Assembly (NCBI RefSeq): GCF_910594985.1
Contig: NZ_CAJVCE010000013.1
Location: forward strand, 124,001-188,000
Source: Paenibacillus allorhizosphaerae
GTDB lineage: Bacteria > Bacillota > Bacilli > Paenibacillales > NBRC-103111
DNA length: 64,000 nucleotides
Reading direction: 5' to 3'
The first letter of the stretch is position 1. Each line of letters starts with the position of its first letter. This document shows positions 52,926 to 62,274 of the stretch, one piece after another. Made by a program: the position numbers and the translations under genes. The notes beneath the pieces are model-generated. The model ran no database searches. It was given only the letters and a program-made list of their open reading frames with translations, and was not told the origin of the DNA.

Positions 52926-55199
52926 ATGCACGTTTCAATGAAGCGACGAATGCTGCTCGGGTTAGCGGCGCTTGTGCTGTTCGGGTTAGCGGCGGCTTAT
53001 TGGTCGCTGGGCGGCGGCGCGAGCGGTTGGTTCGGCTCCGGCGCGAAGGAGCTTCCGCCTCCTGCGGTGCCGGTGTATAACGAGCAGGGCATCAAACAGA
53101 CGACAACGGTCAAAGAAGGCCGTCTCCAGGTGTACGACGGGACGGGATGGAAGCCGGAGTTTTGGACCGGCGTCAATATGGGGGCCACGACGCCGGGCCA
53201 TGCGCCCGGCGAGCTTGCGCCAAGCAAGGCGGACTATCTCCGCTGGTTCGCGCAAATCAAAGACCTTCACGCGGATGTCATTCGCGTGTATACGATTTTG
53301 CCGCCGTTCTTCTACGAGGCTTTGGCTGAATTCAATGCCGGACGGAAGGACCCGCTTTATATTTTGCAAGGCGTCTGGTCGCCGGAGGAGCATTTGATCG
53401 GCGCGGACGGCGGGGGGCAGGACGCGTTCCAAGAGGACGCGGTAGCCGTGTTCCGTCAAGAGATTCAAGACGCCGTGGGTGCGATCCACGGGAAGCTGAA
53501 GCGGAAGGCGAAGGCCGGGCATGCTTCCGGCAAGTATACGGCCGATGTGTCGCCCTATGTGCTCGGCTGGGTTGTCGGCACGGAATGGGAGCCCCACTCG
53601 GTCAAGGCGACCAACGATGCGCACCCGGGGATGCCTCCGTTTCAAGGCGAATACTTCCAGGCCGCTGCAGGTGCATCGCCGTTCGAAAGCTGGCTTGCGC
53701 AAATGCTCGATACGCTGGCCAAGGAAGAAACAAAGCACAGCTGGCAGCATCCGGTCTCGTTTACCAACTGGGTAACGACCGACCCGCTTCGGCATCCGAA
53801 TGAGCCGGCGGAGAATGAAGATATGGTGTCCGTGGACCCGATGCATATACAGCCGAAGGAAAATTGGAAGGCGGGGTATTTTGCATCCTACCATATTTAT
53901 CCTTATTATCCCGATTTGCTGAGATATGAAGAAAAGTATCAGAAGTACCGCGACAGCCGCGGCGAGATCAACCCGTATGCCGGCTATTTGCACGATTTGC
54001 GGCAGCATCATCAAAACATTCCGCTGATTGTGGCGGAATACGGGGTGCCCAGCTCGCGAGGGATGGCGCACTACGGTCCGCTGGGCCGCAATCAAGGGCT
54101 GCATACCGAGCAGGAGCAGGGAGAAATCAATGCAGATTTGTATCGAAGCATCTATGATGAGAACTACGACGGCGCGATGCTGTTCGCCTGGCAGGACGAG
54201 TGGTTCAAGATCACGTGGAATACGATGGAGCTCGATGCGCCGATCGGCCGCCGTCCTTTTTGGCGCAACATGCTGACGAACGAAGAGCATTTCGGCGTGC
54301 TCGCCGTAGAGGCAGGGGCGTCGCCGCAAGATCAGATCGTTCTCGACGGCAAGACGGATGACTGGGAGCGCCGCAAAGGCGTGAAAACGCAAGCCTACCC
54401 GGGGTTTGACATGTCCGTCTCTCACGATGAAGCTTATGTATATTTGCTGCTGAAAAAGAAGGAAGGCGCATGGAAGCCGGGGGAAGAGAAGGTATACGTT
54501 GGCTTTGATACGCTTGATGGAGGAAGCGCCAAGGCGGATAAAGCCCCTGGCGTAACGTTCGGCGGCGGGCAAGAGTTTATGCTCAAGCTGCACGGGGAAA
54601 AAGATTCGGCGATGTACGTCAACAGCGCATACGACATTCATACGTGGCAGTACGGCTTCATGAAAAAAATGATGCCTTGGCAGGAAGCGTGGAAGCAGGC
54701 GGGGAACGGTTTGTTTTTACCGTACCGGCTGCCGGTCAGCAAACCGCAAGTACTGCCGCAAACGGGGGAAAAGCTGCCGTTCGAAGATGTGGAGCTCGGC
54801 GCGCTGCATCATGGCACGACGGACCCGAACAGCGCCGAATTTAACAACTTGGCCGACTGGTATGCATCCGGTTCGGTGATGGAAATTCGCCTGCCCTGGA
54901 TGCTGCTCGGCTTCACCGATCCGAGCACGAAGAAAGCATGGCGTTACCCGTACGAAGCGGGAGCGCTCAAGTCGGAGGAAGTGAAGGCGATCCGGATCGA
55001 GCCGCATTTGCTGGCAGGAACGGCGGGGACGGGCGCTTCGGAGCCGCTTGCCTATAAATGGGATGCTTGGAACAAACCGGCTTATCACGAGCGGTTAAAG
55101 AAAAGCTATCCGATCTTGCAGGCGGTGTTCGGCGAGCTTGGGAAAAAACCGCCGAAAGGAACGCAAGCCGGCGCAAGTCAGCAGCCGGCCAGCCCTTAA
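52926..55199 (+). CDS. Membrane-anchored glycoside hydrolase-like protein, paralog of 41036-43267
   Basis: 757 residues. One N-terminal helix (LLGLAALVLFGLAAAYWSL), then the same TIM barrel: VNMGATTPGHAPGEL, VIRVYTILPPFFYEAL, E220 in GTEWEP and E371 in AEYGVPSS, and WQDEWFKITWNTM. The CBM9-like part starts LDGKTDDW. Catalytic spacing (about 150 residues) equals that of the paralog. ATG 52926 follows GGGGG. It ends the rightward operon; its stop overlaps the stop of the converging next gene by four bases. Confidence 0.85.
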   Translation: MHVSMKRRMLLGLAALVLFGLAAAYWSLGGGASGWFGSGAKELPPPAVPVYNEQGIKQTTTVKEGRLQVYDGTGWKPEFWTGVNMGATTPGHAPGELAPSKADYLRWFAQIKDLHADVIRVYTILPPFFYEALAEFNAGRKDPLYILQGVWSPEEHLIGADGGGQDAFQEDAVAVFRQEIQDAVGAIHGKLKRKAKAGHASGKYTADVSPYVLGWVVGTEWEPHSVKATNDAHPGMPPFQGEYFQAAAGASPFESWLAQMLDTLAKEETKHSWQHPVSFTNWVTTDPLRHPNEPAENEDMVSVDPMHIQPKENWKAGYFASYHIYPYYPDLLRYEEKYQKYRDSRGEINPYAGYLHDLRQHHQNIPLIVAEYGVPSSRGMAHYGPLGRNQGLHTEQEQGEINADLYRSIYDENYDGAMLFAWQDEWFKITWNTMELDAPIGRRPFWRNMLTNEEHFGVLAVEAGASPQDQIVLDGKTDDWERRKGVKTQAYPGFDMSVSHDEAYVYLLLKKKEGAWKPGEEKVYVGFDTLDGGSAKADKAPGVTFGGGQEFMLKLHGEKDSAMYVNSAYDIHTWQYGFMKKMMPWQEAWKQAGNGLFLPYRLPVSKPQVLPQTGEKLPFEDVELGALHHGTTDPNSAEFNNLADWYASGSVMEIRLPWMLLGFTDPSTKKAWRYPYEAGALKSEEVKAIRIEPHLLAGTAGTGASEPLAYKWDAWNKPAYHERLKKSYPILQAVFGELGKKPPKGTQAGASQQPASP

Positions 55200-56110
55200 C
55201 GCAGGCTGCGCCAGCCGGAATAATCGTGGACGCAGACGCCCGCATAAGACGAGCGAGATTTCAAGAGCTTGTCGATGCGGGCTATTTCCCGTGCCAACTC
55301 CGTTTTGCCGGCGTCATAAAACGAGATGGAAGGCGTATCGGGGATTCGGTTCGTTTCCAGACCGATCCATACTTTCTTCTCGTATTTGTCGCCAAGCTCA
55401 AGCTCCTCCTGAACGAGGTTAACCGCCGCTTCCCCCTGATCCCGATAGGACATTAGCGCCACTTCGTCCAGCTTATCGATCATCGCTTCCGCCATAGAGT
55501 TTCCATTGCCGAGCGGCACGCCGTCAAGCCAGAAAGGCAGCGCCGCGGAAGTCTGCAAAGCGGTCGCTTGTTTCGTCTCGTCATGGAAAAAGACCATCGC
55601 TTCCAGCCAGTGCTGTGCCGTCTCAGCCTGATCCGTGTTCCACGCCGGAAGCAAGTAAGGCTCGACGTCGAGCTGTATGCCTGCAAAACGCTCGTTCGTA
55701 TCGACCGAGTCGTTATATGTTTTTACAAAGTCGATCAAATCGGCGATCCGCTCCCGATGCTCGGGCAAAGCCCAATCCGGAGCGCCGTCCAAGGCGTAGA
55801 CTTCTACGTTGTAATCGGCCGCCGTAATAATAAAATTGCGGTAGGCGCTTATATCGATTCCCGTGTCGATCTGCAGAAAGATTCGGGAAACTTGCTCGTC
55901 CTTCACAAATTGAAAAATTTCATCGCGCCCGAAGCTTGTGCCGATCAGCGATGTATCCCACAGCCATGTGGCTTTCGCTTTCGCAGGCGGCTGCGGAGCG
56001 GCCGAAGTGACCCATGCGGCGGCGATCGTCCCTGTCAGCCAAACGAATGCGGCTAGCAGCGCGCCGGGTAATCCTTTGCGTCTACGATGTCTTTTTGGGT
56101 AAATGCCCAT
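55196..56110 (-). CDS. Secreted TIM-barrel protein, possible glycoside hydrolase
   Basis: 304 residues. A basic N-terminus (KRHRRRKG) and hydrophobic helix give a signal or anchor ending near TSAAP. The rest is barrel-like: TWLWDTSLI, ISRIFLQIDTGID, VEVYALDGAPDWAL, FAGIQLDVEPYLLPAW (D-x-E after a strand, as in several hydrolase families), DEVALMSYRDQ and WIGLETNRIP. Family not recognised with certainty. ATG 56110 follows GAGAGGGG; the open frame extends 45 codons farther up. Probably acts on the same polymer as its neighbours. Confidence 0.75.
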   Translation of the reverse strand: MGIYPKRHRRRKGLPGALLAAFVWLTGTIAAAWVTSAAPQPPAKAKATWLWDTSLIGTSFGRDEIFQFVKDEQVSRIFLQIDTGIDISAYRNFIITAADYNVEVYALDGAPDWALPEHRERIADLIDFVKTYNDSVDTNERFAGIQLDVEPYLLPAWNTDQAETAQHWLEAMVFFHDETKQATALQTSAALPFWLDGVPLGNGNSMAEAMIDKLDEVALMSYRDQGEAAVNLVQEELELGDKYEKKVWIGLETNRIPDTPSISFYDAGKTELAREIARIDKLLKSRSSYAGVCVHDYSGWRSLR

Positions 56111-56245
56111 AACGTTCAGATCCCCTCTCTCATGATGTAAGACGTTCGTTTCGCCGAAAATGATGCATTTTATATAAATTTTATTGTGTCCGAACCGATG
56201 ACTTTCGTACTTATGGTTTTTCATCGCCGTGCCATTTTTCGACAA

Positions 56246-56384
56246 AAATCGACCGAATCGAGGCGTCGGAACACCATCAGGCTACAAACGGCATATCGAA
56301 AAAGTTAAATCCGGACTATAGCCTGTAACCCGTTTATGGTCCATCATAGGTGGGCAGACCATTTATGGAAAGGGAAGATGAGAC
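56246..56384 (+). promoter_or_regulatory. Upstream region of the GH105 gene with one GTTAAA motif
   Basis: AAGTTAAATCCGGACTATAG at 56302-56321 is the best-conserved copy of the motif also seen before the lplA pair and lplB. No gene seen. Confidence 0.45.
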
Positions 56385-57494
56385 GTGAACACGATGGTAA
56401 ACGCTGCTCCGCTGACGGCATCGGATTCGCCACTGGTTTGGGCGCGCCGTTCCTGCGATACAATCATGGCACGATACGCTCCTGCGGAGCTTCCTCCTGC
56501 CGGACGCTGGCACTACCACCAAGGGGTATTTTTGCAAGGAATGGAAAAGCTGTGGCGAGCTACGGGCGATCCGGCCTACTACAACTATATTAAACATTAT
56601 GTGGACTTGTACACCCCGGAAGACGGGCGGATGCAAGTAAAGGACCATCTGGACGATATCATGCCCGGCCAATTGCTGCTGATGCTGCATGCGCAATCGG
56701 GAGAAGCGAAGTATAGTCGCGGTGCGGCATTTTTGCGAGGCTTGCTGGACACTTGGAAGACGACGCCGGACGGCGGCTTTTGGCATAAAGATATTTATCC
56801 GAATCAAATGTGGCTGGACGGCATTTATATGGAGGGGCCTTTTGCGGTCAAATATGCGCGGCAATATGACGAGCCGGCGCTGTACGACTTGATCGTGAAG
56901 CAGGCGCTGCTCATGTACACCCATATGAAAGACGAGAAGACGGGGCTGTTGCATCATGCCTGGGATGCTAGCGGACAAGCCGCTTGGGCGGATCCGGTCA
57001 CCGGCTGCTCGCCTGAATTTTGGGGCCGGTCGGTCGGCTGGTACGGTTTTGCGCTGTGTGAAATCATCGATGATTTGCCTGTCAATCATCCCGAACGCGG
57101 GACATTGATCGGAATCGTCGGCGAGCTGGCGGAAAGCATTCGCCGTTTCCAGGACCCGGCGACGGGGCTGTGGTACCAGGTCATCGACAAGGGGGAGCGG
57201 CCGGACAATTGGCTTGAGCTTTCATGCTCGACGCTCTTCGTCTTTACTTTGAACAGAGCGGCCCGTGAAGGATACGCGGATCGTTCGCTGCTGGAGACGG
57301 CGCGCAAAGGCTACGAAGGCGTCTTGTCCCGTGTGCGTTTCGATGCGGACGGCGGCATTGTCATCCCCGATATTTGCATCGGCACCGGCGTGGGCGATTA
57401 TGCGCACTACGCGGCGCGGGAGCGCAAAACGAACGATTTGCACGGCATGGCGACCTTTGTGCATATGTGCATGGAGCTCGCAGGGCAGCGCTGA
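56385..57494 (+). CDS. Unsaturated rhamnogalacturonyl hydrolase-like protein (GH105)
   Basis: 369 residues, no signal, cytoplasmic. An (alpha/alpha)6 barrel protein with the YteR/YesR pattern: WHYHQGVFLQGMEKLW, DHLDDIMPGQLLL (Asp acid catalyst region), MWLDGIYMEGPFAVKYA, GCSPEFWGRSVGWYGFAL and the C-terminal GVGDYAHYAARERKTNDLHG. Removes the unsaturated sugar from oligosaccharides made by pectate or rhamnogalacturonan lyases. GTG start after AAGGGAAG; an ATG at 56394 is possible. The regulator and transporter follow. Confidence 0.93.
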   Translation: MNTMVNAAPLTASDSPLVWARRSCDTIMARYAPAELPPAGRWHYHQGVFLQGMEKLWRATGDPAYYNYIKHYVDLYTPEDGRMQVKDHLDDIMPGQLLLMLHAQSGEAKYSRGAAFLRGLLDTWKTTPDGGFWHKDIYPNQMWLDGIYMEGPFAVKYARQYDEPALYDLIVKQALLMYTHMKDEKTGLLHHAWDASGQAAWADPVTGCSPEFWGRSVGWYGFALCEIIDDLPVNHPERGTLIGIVGELAESIRRFQDPATGLWYQVIDKGERPDNWLELSCSTLFVFTLNRAAREGYADRSLLETARKGYEGVLSRVRFDADGGIVIPDICIGTGVGDYAHYAARERKTNDLHGMATFVHMCMELAGQR

Positions 57495-57625
57495 CGGCAT
57501 GCGGCTGTCATCCGGATTTCTCCGCTCGGCATGCCATATTGCTCCAGTAACCCGGGACATGAAATGGGCCACCACGTATGGTATGATGTATGGTGCAACA
57601 TGTTACGAGGAGGGGAGTCATCCAG

Positions 57626-59938
57626 ATGCCTAAGTACTTACAGCGCCTCTTATTGTTCAGCTTGCTGCTCGGAGCGATTCCCGTTATCTCTCTCGGTGTG
57701 ATTTCGTACTACATCGCCAAAGGCGATATTGAAACGAAGGTCAAGGAAGGCAATATGCAGGTGCTGCTGCAAACGCAGATGCGAGTCGAACAGGTCATGA
57801 AAACGCTTGAGTTGACGTCCATTCAATATGTCAATTCGGCGCTCGTCACTTCTTCGATCGGCGAGCAGCTAACGGTCGACGACTTTCCAAAAATTCGCGA
57901 TTTGTCCAAAGGTTTATATAATTTGCAAACGGTTGCGGGGATTAGCGACGCGTATTTGCTCAGCTTCGACAAGGATTGGATCGTCAGCTTCAAAACGTTC
58001 GGATCGCTGACGGGTTCCGCCGAAGCGGAAACGTTCAGATCGTACGCCAAACATCAGAACAGCTTGTTCTGGGTAACGAACGCCGCCAAGCCGCCGGCTG
58101 CCGAAGCGCAGGTTACGGAGCCGGCATCGGAAGAAACGCCCGTCACACCGCACGATACGACCCGGATGGTATATAAAATTCCGGTCGTGCCGACGACGAG
58201 TCAGCCGAAAGGGCTGCTTGTCGTCGAGCTGCAAAATAACCAAATCAGCAATTTGCTCACGCAAAACAACAATCTCGGAGACAGCTATGTGCTCGACCGC
58301 AAGGGCAGCAACTTTTTGTCCAACGCTTCGGCGGACAAATACGGAGAAATTAACGCAATGGTGATGGAACGCGTGACGCAAGATCCGCAATCCTCCGGCT
58401 TTTTCAATGCATACGCAGGGAAAAAAGAGTTCGGCGTCACTTATCGGCAAGCCTATAACGGATGGATGTACATTTCCGTTGTCTCGATTGATGAAATTAC
58501 CGCCCAATCGCGTAAAATCGCGTGGATTACGTTTATTGTGTGCAGCATCATATTCATTTTCGTCGGACTGGCCGCCTTCTACGGCAGCCGCCGCATATAT
58601 TCGCCGATCAAACGGCTGTTTGAATTTACGAAGGACATCGAAGTCGAGGGGCAGAGCGGCAAAGACGAAATCAGTTCGATCGAGCAGCGGTTCCGGACGC
58701 TGTTCAGTACGGAGAAGCAGCTGCAGCAGCAGGTGAAAGGGCATTTTGTTCAGTTAAAAGAATTTTTCATGCTCAAGCTGTTTACCGGACAAGTCTCGGA
58801 CGCCGAATTCGCCAGAAGGGCAGACATATTCGGGTTCCCGTCGGAGTGGAAGCATCTCGGCGTATTGACGCTGCAGATCGACTCGCTGCACGGCACGCGT
58901 TACCGGGAGCATGACCGTGAGCTGCTGCTGTTTGCGATCAATAATATCGTCGGCGAACTGATCCCGGCGGAACGGCGATTCAGCCCGCTGCTGCACGATC
59001 AGTCGCAAGTCACGCTCTTGATCAGCCAGTCGGAGAATGAAGTAGGCGCGAAGCAAGAATTGTACGAAGCGGCGGAAAGCATTAAGCAGAAAGTATACGA
59101 ATTTCTGCAGCTGCCCGTCAGCCTGGGGATCAGCCGGCCGTTTGCGAAGCTGGGAGAAGCTGTTCGCGCGCACGGCGAAGGACTGGAAGCGCTCAAAAGC
59201 CGGATCAGCCTCGGCAGCGAAATTATAGTGCACTATGACGATATCGAGGCGGGGAAGAAAGGCTTGGAAGCGGCGGTCTACATGCAGCTGAAAATGCACG
59301 AGGACCAGCTCGTAAGTGCGATGAAGCTCGGCGATATGGGCCGCGTGAACGAGCAGTTCGACAAATACATGGCCGCCATCGTCGCCAAGGAGGTTCACGC
59401 CAACGATTACCCGGTGCTCATGATTCAGCTCATTTCGAAGATGATGCAGCTGGTCCAGGAGCAGGGCGGTCAAGTGAAACCCGTACTGGGCGACCGGGCG
59501 ACGATCGAGCATTTTCTCAAGTTGGGTACGATGGAAGACATTGCGGATTGGTTCCGCACGGACTTGTTCAAGCCGGTGAACGCGTTCCTGAACAGACAGG
59601 CGGAATCGCAGTATATCGATATTGCCGGACAGATGGTGAAGCTCATTCATGAGCGCTTCGATCAGGACATCTCGCTTGAGTCCTGCGCGCAGACGTTGAA
59701 TTTCCACCCTGTCTATTTGAGCCGCGTGTTCAAAAAGGAGATCGGTATCAATTTCAGCGAATATTTGGCCGATTACCGGATGAACATGGCCAAGACATGG
59801 CTGGAGAACACGACTTGGAAAATATCCGAAATCGCCGAGAAGCTCAGCTACACGAATACGACGGCGTTTATCCGGACGTTTCGCAAAATCGTGGGTACGA
59901 CCCCCGGCCAATACCGGGAAGATTATAAAAAGCTATAG
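57626..59938 (+). CDS. Membrane-spanning AraC-family regulator, YesS-like
   Basis: 770 residues. An N-terminal helix, an outside sensor domain of about 270 residues with a Cache-like start (ETKVKEGNMQVLLQTQMRVEQVMKTL), a second helix (IAWITFIVCSIIFIFVGLAAFY), a HAMP-like linker, a long central domain and a C-terminal AraC DNA-binding domain: QDISLESCAQTLNFHPVYLSRVFKKEIGINFSEYLADYRM and WKISEIAEKLSYTNTTAFIRTFRKIVGTTPGQYR. YesS controls rhamnogalacturonan genes in Bacillus. ATG 57626 follows GAGGAGGGGAG. Confidence 0.92.
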   Translation: MPKYLQRLLLFSLLLGAIPVISLGVISYYIAKGDIETKVKEGNMQVLLQTQMRVEQVMKTLELTSIQYVNSALVTSSIGEQLTVDDFPKIRDLSKGLYNLQTVAGISDAYLLSFDKDWIVSFKTFGSLTGSAEAETFRSYAKHQNSLFWVTNAAKPPAAEAQVTEPASEETPVTPHDTTRMVYKIPVVPTTSQPKGLLVVELQNNQISNLLTQNNNLGDSYVLDRKGSNFLSNASADKYGEINAMVMERVTQDPQSSGFFNAYAGKKEFGVTYRQAYNGWMYISVVSIDEITAQSRKIAWITFIVCSIIFIFVGLAAFYGSRRIYSPIKRLFEFTKDIEVEGQSGKDEISSIEQRFRTLFSTEKQLQQQVKGHFVQLKEFFMLKLFTGQVSDAEFARRADIFGFPSEWKHLGVLTLQIDSLHGTRYREHDRELLLFAINNIVGELIPAERRFSPLLHDQSQVTLLISQSENEVGAKQELYEAAESIKQKVYEFLQLPVSLGISRPFAKLGEAVRAHGEGLEALKSRISLGSEIIVHYDDIEAGKKGLEAAVYMQLKMHEDQLVSAMKLGDMGRVNEQFDKYMAAIVAKEVHANDYPVLMIQLISKMMQLVQEQGGQVKPVLGDRATIEHFLKLGTMEDIADWFRTDLFKPVNAFLNRQAESQYIDIAGQMVKLIHERFDQDISLESCAQTLNFHPVYLSRVFKKEIGINFSEYLADYRMNMAKTWLENTTWKISEIAEKLSYTNTTAFIRTFRKIVGTTPGQYREDYKKL

Positions 59939-59958
59939 CGCTTTGACCTAGCGCTTAA

Positions 59959-59998
59959 AGAGCAGGACACCGTTCATTGGGCGGGTCCTGCTTTTTTT
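59959..59998 (+). terminator. Terminator after the AraC-type regulator
   Basis: AGCAGGAC (59961-59968) pairs with GTCCTGCT (59985-59992), followed by seven T. Confidence 0.9.
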
Positions 59999-60317
59999 AT
60001 GCATTCGTCCGGACCTGCACCGTTAAACGCGGAAGCGTCGCCGATGCTTTCATTCGCCTCGTCAATCATTTGCCTGCTTAATGACTTACGCCATAAAACA
60101 ACACGATTTTCCGGCAGGTTAAAATCAAGCGATGCCAAGTTAAATTGCGCTCATTGCGCGCGCAAAGCCGCACCGCACAACGATTTGCGCGGAAACAAGT
60201 TGAATTCGGGCTATAGCATGTTCCAAGGCGGGCGCTGATAATGAAGACAACAAGTTGATCGACGGCTGAGCTTGATGCGGCCGGTTCAATGATTCAAGAG
60301 AGGGTGGACGACAGCTT
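59999..60317 (+). promoter_or_regulatory. Control region of the lplBCA operon with three GTTAAA-type motifs
   Basis: Motif copies at 60116 (AGGTTAAAATCAAGCGAT), 60137 (AAGTTAAATTGCGCTCAT) and 60197 (AAGTTGAATTCGGGCTATAG). The first two are 21 bases apart. No gene seen. Confidence 0.5.
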
Positions 60318-61292
60318 ATGACGACGCAGACCAATACGCAGACGAACATGAAGTCGAAAGCGAAGCCCGGAGCAGCATTTTTTCGCCGGGAAGGGCTCGC
60401 CAAAGATTTGATCCGCGACCGGTGGCTGTACTTGATGCTGCTTCCGGGTGTGCTTTACTTCGTTATTTTCAAATATGTGCCGATGTACGGGCTGGTGATG
60501 GCGTTTCAGGATTACAAGCCGCATCTCGGCATTATGAACAGTCCATGGGTGGGGCTAAAACATTTTAACCGGTTTTTCAGCGAGCCGCAGTTTTGGCAGC
60601 TGTTCCAGAATACGGCGCTGCTTGCCGTGTACAACCTGGTGTTTTTCTTCCCGCTGCCGATTGTGCTTGCACTGATGATGAATGAAGTGCGACGCGAAAA
60701 GTTCAAACGTTTCGTACAGACGCTCGTCTACGTACCGCATTTTGTTTCCTGGGTTGTCGTCGTCGGTGTGTTCTACATGTTGTTTACGACGGAGGGCGGG
60801 GCGGTCAACGAGCTGCTGTACGCGCTGACCGGACATAAAATCGCGTTCTTGCTGGAGCCGGAATGGTTCAGGACGATGATCGTCACGCAGTCCATCTGGA
60901 AGGAAATCGGCTGGGGCACGATCATCTTCCTCGCCGCCTTGTCCGGTGTCGACATGCAGCTCTATGAAGCGGCGCGGATGGATGGGGCAAACCGCTGGAG
61001 ACAGCTATGGCATATTACGCTGCCGGCGATCCGCAGCACCATTGTCATCCTGCTCATTCTTCGACTGGGTAACTTCCTGGACTCCGGCTTCGAGCATATA
61101 TTCCTGATGCTGACCCCGACGAACCGGGAAGTCGGCGAAGTATTCGATACGTATGTTTACGTCAAAGGTTTGACGCAATCTCAATTCAGCTACAGCGCCG
61201 CGGTCGGTCTGTTCAAATCGGCGATCGGGCTCGTGCTGGTGCTCGGCTCGAACTGGCTGGCGAAGCGTTTCGGCCAAGAAGGCGTGTATTGA
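60318..61292 (+). CDS. lplB: LplB-type ABC transporter permease
   Basis: 324 residues, six helices. YLMLLPGVLYFVIFKYVPMYGLVMAFQDYKP is the LplB/YteP signature. The EAA loop is YEAARMDGANRWRQLWHITLPAIRST. It ends LAKRFGQEGVY, the usual family tail. Imports oligogalacturonide-like sugars together with LplC and LplA. GAGGGTGG site. Confidence 0.95.
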   Translation: MTTQTNTQTNMKSKAKPGAAFFRREGLAKDLIRDRWLYLMLLPGVLYFVIFKYVPMYGLVMAFQDYKPHLGIMNSPWVGLKHFNRFFSEPQFWQLFQNTALLAVYNLVFFFPLPIVLALMMNEVRREKFKRFVQTLVYVPHFVSWVVVVGVFYMLFTTEGGAVNELLYALTGHKIAFLLEPEWFRTMIVTQSIWKEIGWGTIIFLAALSGVDMQLYEAARMDGANRWRQLWHITLPAIRSTIVILLILRLGNFLDSGFEHIFLMLTPTNREVGEVFDTYVYVKGLTQSQFSYSAAVGLFKSAIGLVLVLGSNWLAKRFGQEGVY

Positions 61293-61343
61293 TCCGCCGC
61301 TATCCATCAATATTTCGAAACATGATACGATAAGGAGGACTAG

Positions 61344-62222
61344 ATGGCCATGCATCAAGACAAAACGATCGGCAACAAAATTTTTGACGGCGTAAACTAT
61401 GCGCTGTTGACCATCATCGCCGCAATCACCGTTATTCCGTTCATTTATATATTGGCCGTATCTTTTACGAGCCCGCATGAAGTGGCCAAAGGCGGATTCA
61501 TCCTGTTCCCGAAGGAATTTTCTTTGTCCGCTTACAAGTACATTTTATCGACGGGAACGCTGACGCACAGTTTACTTGTCTCCATCTATGTTACGGTGAT
61601 CGGAACGCTGATCAATCTGCTGTTCACATCGCTGATGGCGTATCCGCTGGCGAAGGCGACCCTTCGCGGCCGCCAGACGATTCTGCTCGGCGTCCTGTTC
61701 ACGATGCTGTTCAGCGGCGGGATGATTCCGACGTACTTCGTCGTCAAGGCGATGCATTTGACCAATACGCTCTGGTCGCTCATGATTCCGAGCGCGATCA
61801 GCGCCTTCAACCTGATCGTCCTGAAAAACTTTTTCCAGCAAATTCCCGACGGTCTCGAAGATTCGGCCAAAATCGACGGCTGCGGCGACGTGGGGGTACT
61901 GTTCCGCATCGTGCTCCCGCTGTCGATGCCGGCGATGGCGACTTTCGGCTTGTTTTATGCGGTCGGGCATTGGAACCAATTTTTTAACGCCGTCATGTAC
62001 ATCAACGACAATACGAAGTGGCCGATTCAGGTGCTGCTGCGCGAGATCGTCATTTTGGCGCAAAGCCGCATCGGCGACACCGGCTTCGACGAGACGGAAA
62101 TTCAGCCGCTCACGATCCGGATGGCTGCCATTGTGTTCGCGACTATCCCGATTTTGCTCGTATATCCGTTCTTGCAGAAGCATTTTGCCAAAGGCGTCAT
62201 GCTCGGTTCGGTAAAAGGGTAA
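61344..62222 (+). CDS. lplC: LplC-type ABC transporter permease
   Basis: 292 residues, six helices. FDGVNYALLTIIAAITVIPFIYILAVSFTSPHEV and FTMLFSGGMIPTYFVVKAMHLTNTLW are LplC/YtcP signatures; the EAA loop is LEDSAKIDGCGDVGVLFRIVLPLSMPA. AAGGAGG five bases before the ATG. The tail LLVYPFLQKHFAKGVMLGSVKG is typical. No ATPase gene in the cluster. Confidence 0.95.
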   Translation: MAMHQDKTIGNKIFDGVNYALLTIIAAITVIPFIYILAVSFTSPHEVAKGGFILFPKEFSLSAYKYILSTGTLTHSLLVSIYVTVIGTLINLLFTSLMAYPLAKATLRGRQTILLGVLFTMLFSGGMIPTYFVVKAMHLTNTLWSLMIPSAISAFNLIVLKNFFQQIPDGLEDSAKIDGCGDVGVLFRIVLPLSMPAMATFGLFYAVGHWNQFFNAVMYINDNTKWPIQVLLREIVILAQSRIGDTGFDETEIQPLTIRMAAIVFATIPILLVYPFLQKHFAKGVMLGSVKG

Positions 62223-62274
62223 TCCGGATTCACCTTAAATAGAGAAACCATACGTAAACGGGAGGAACTACACC

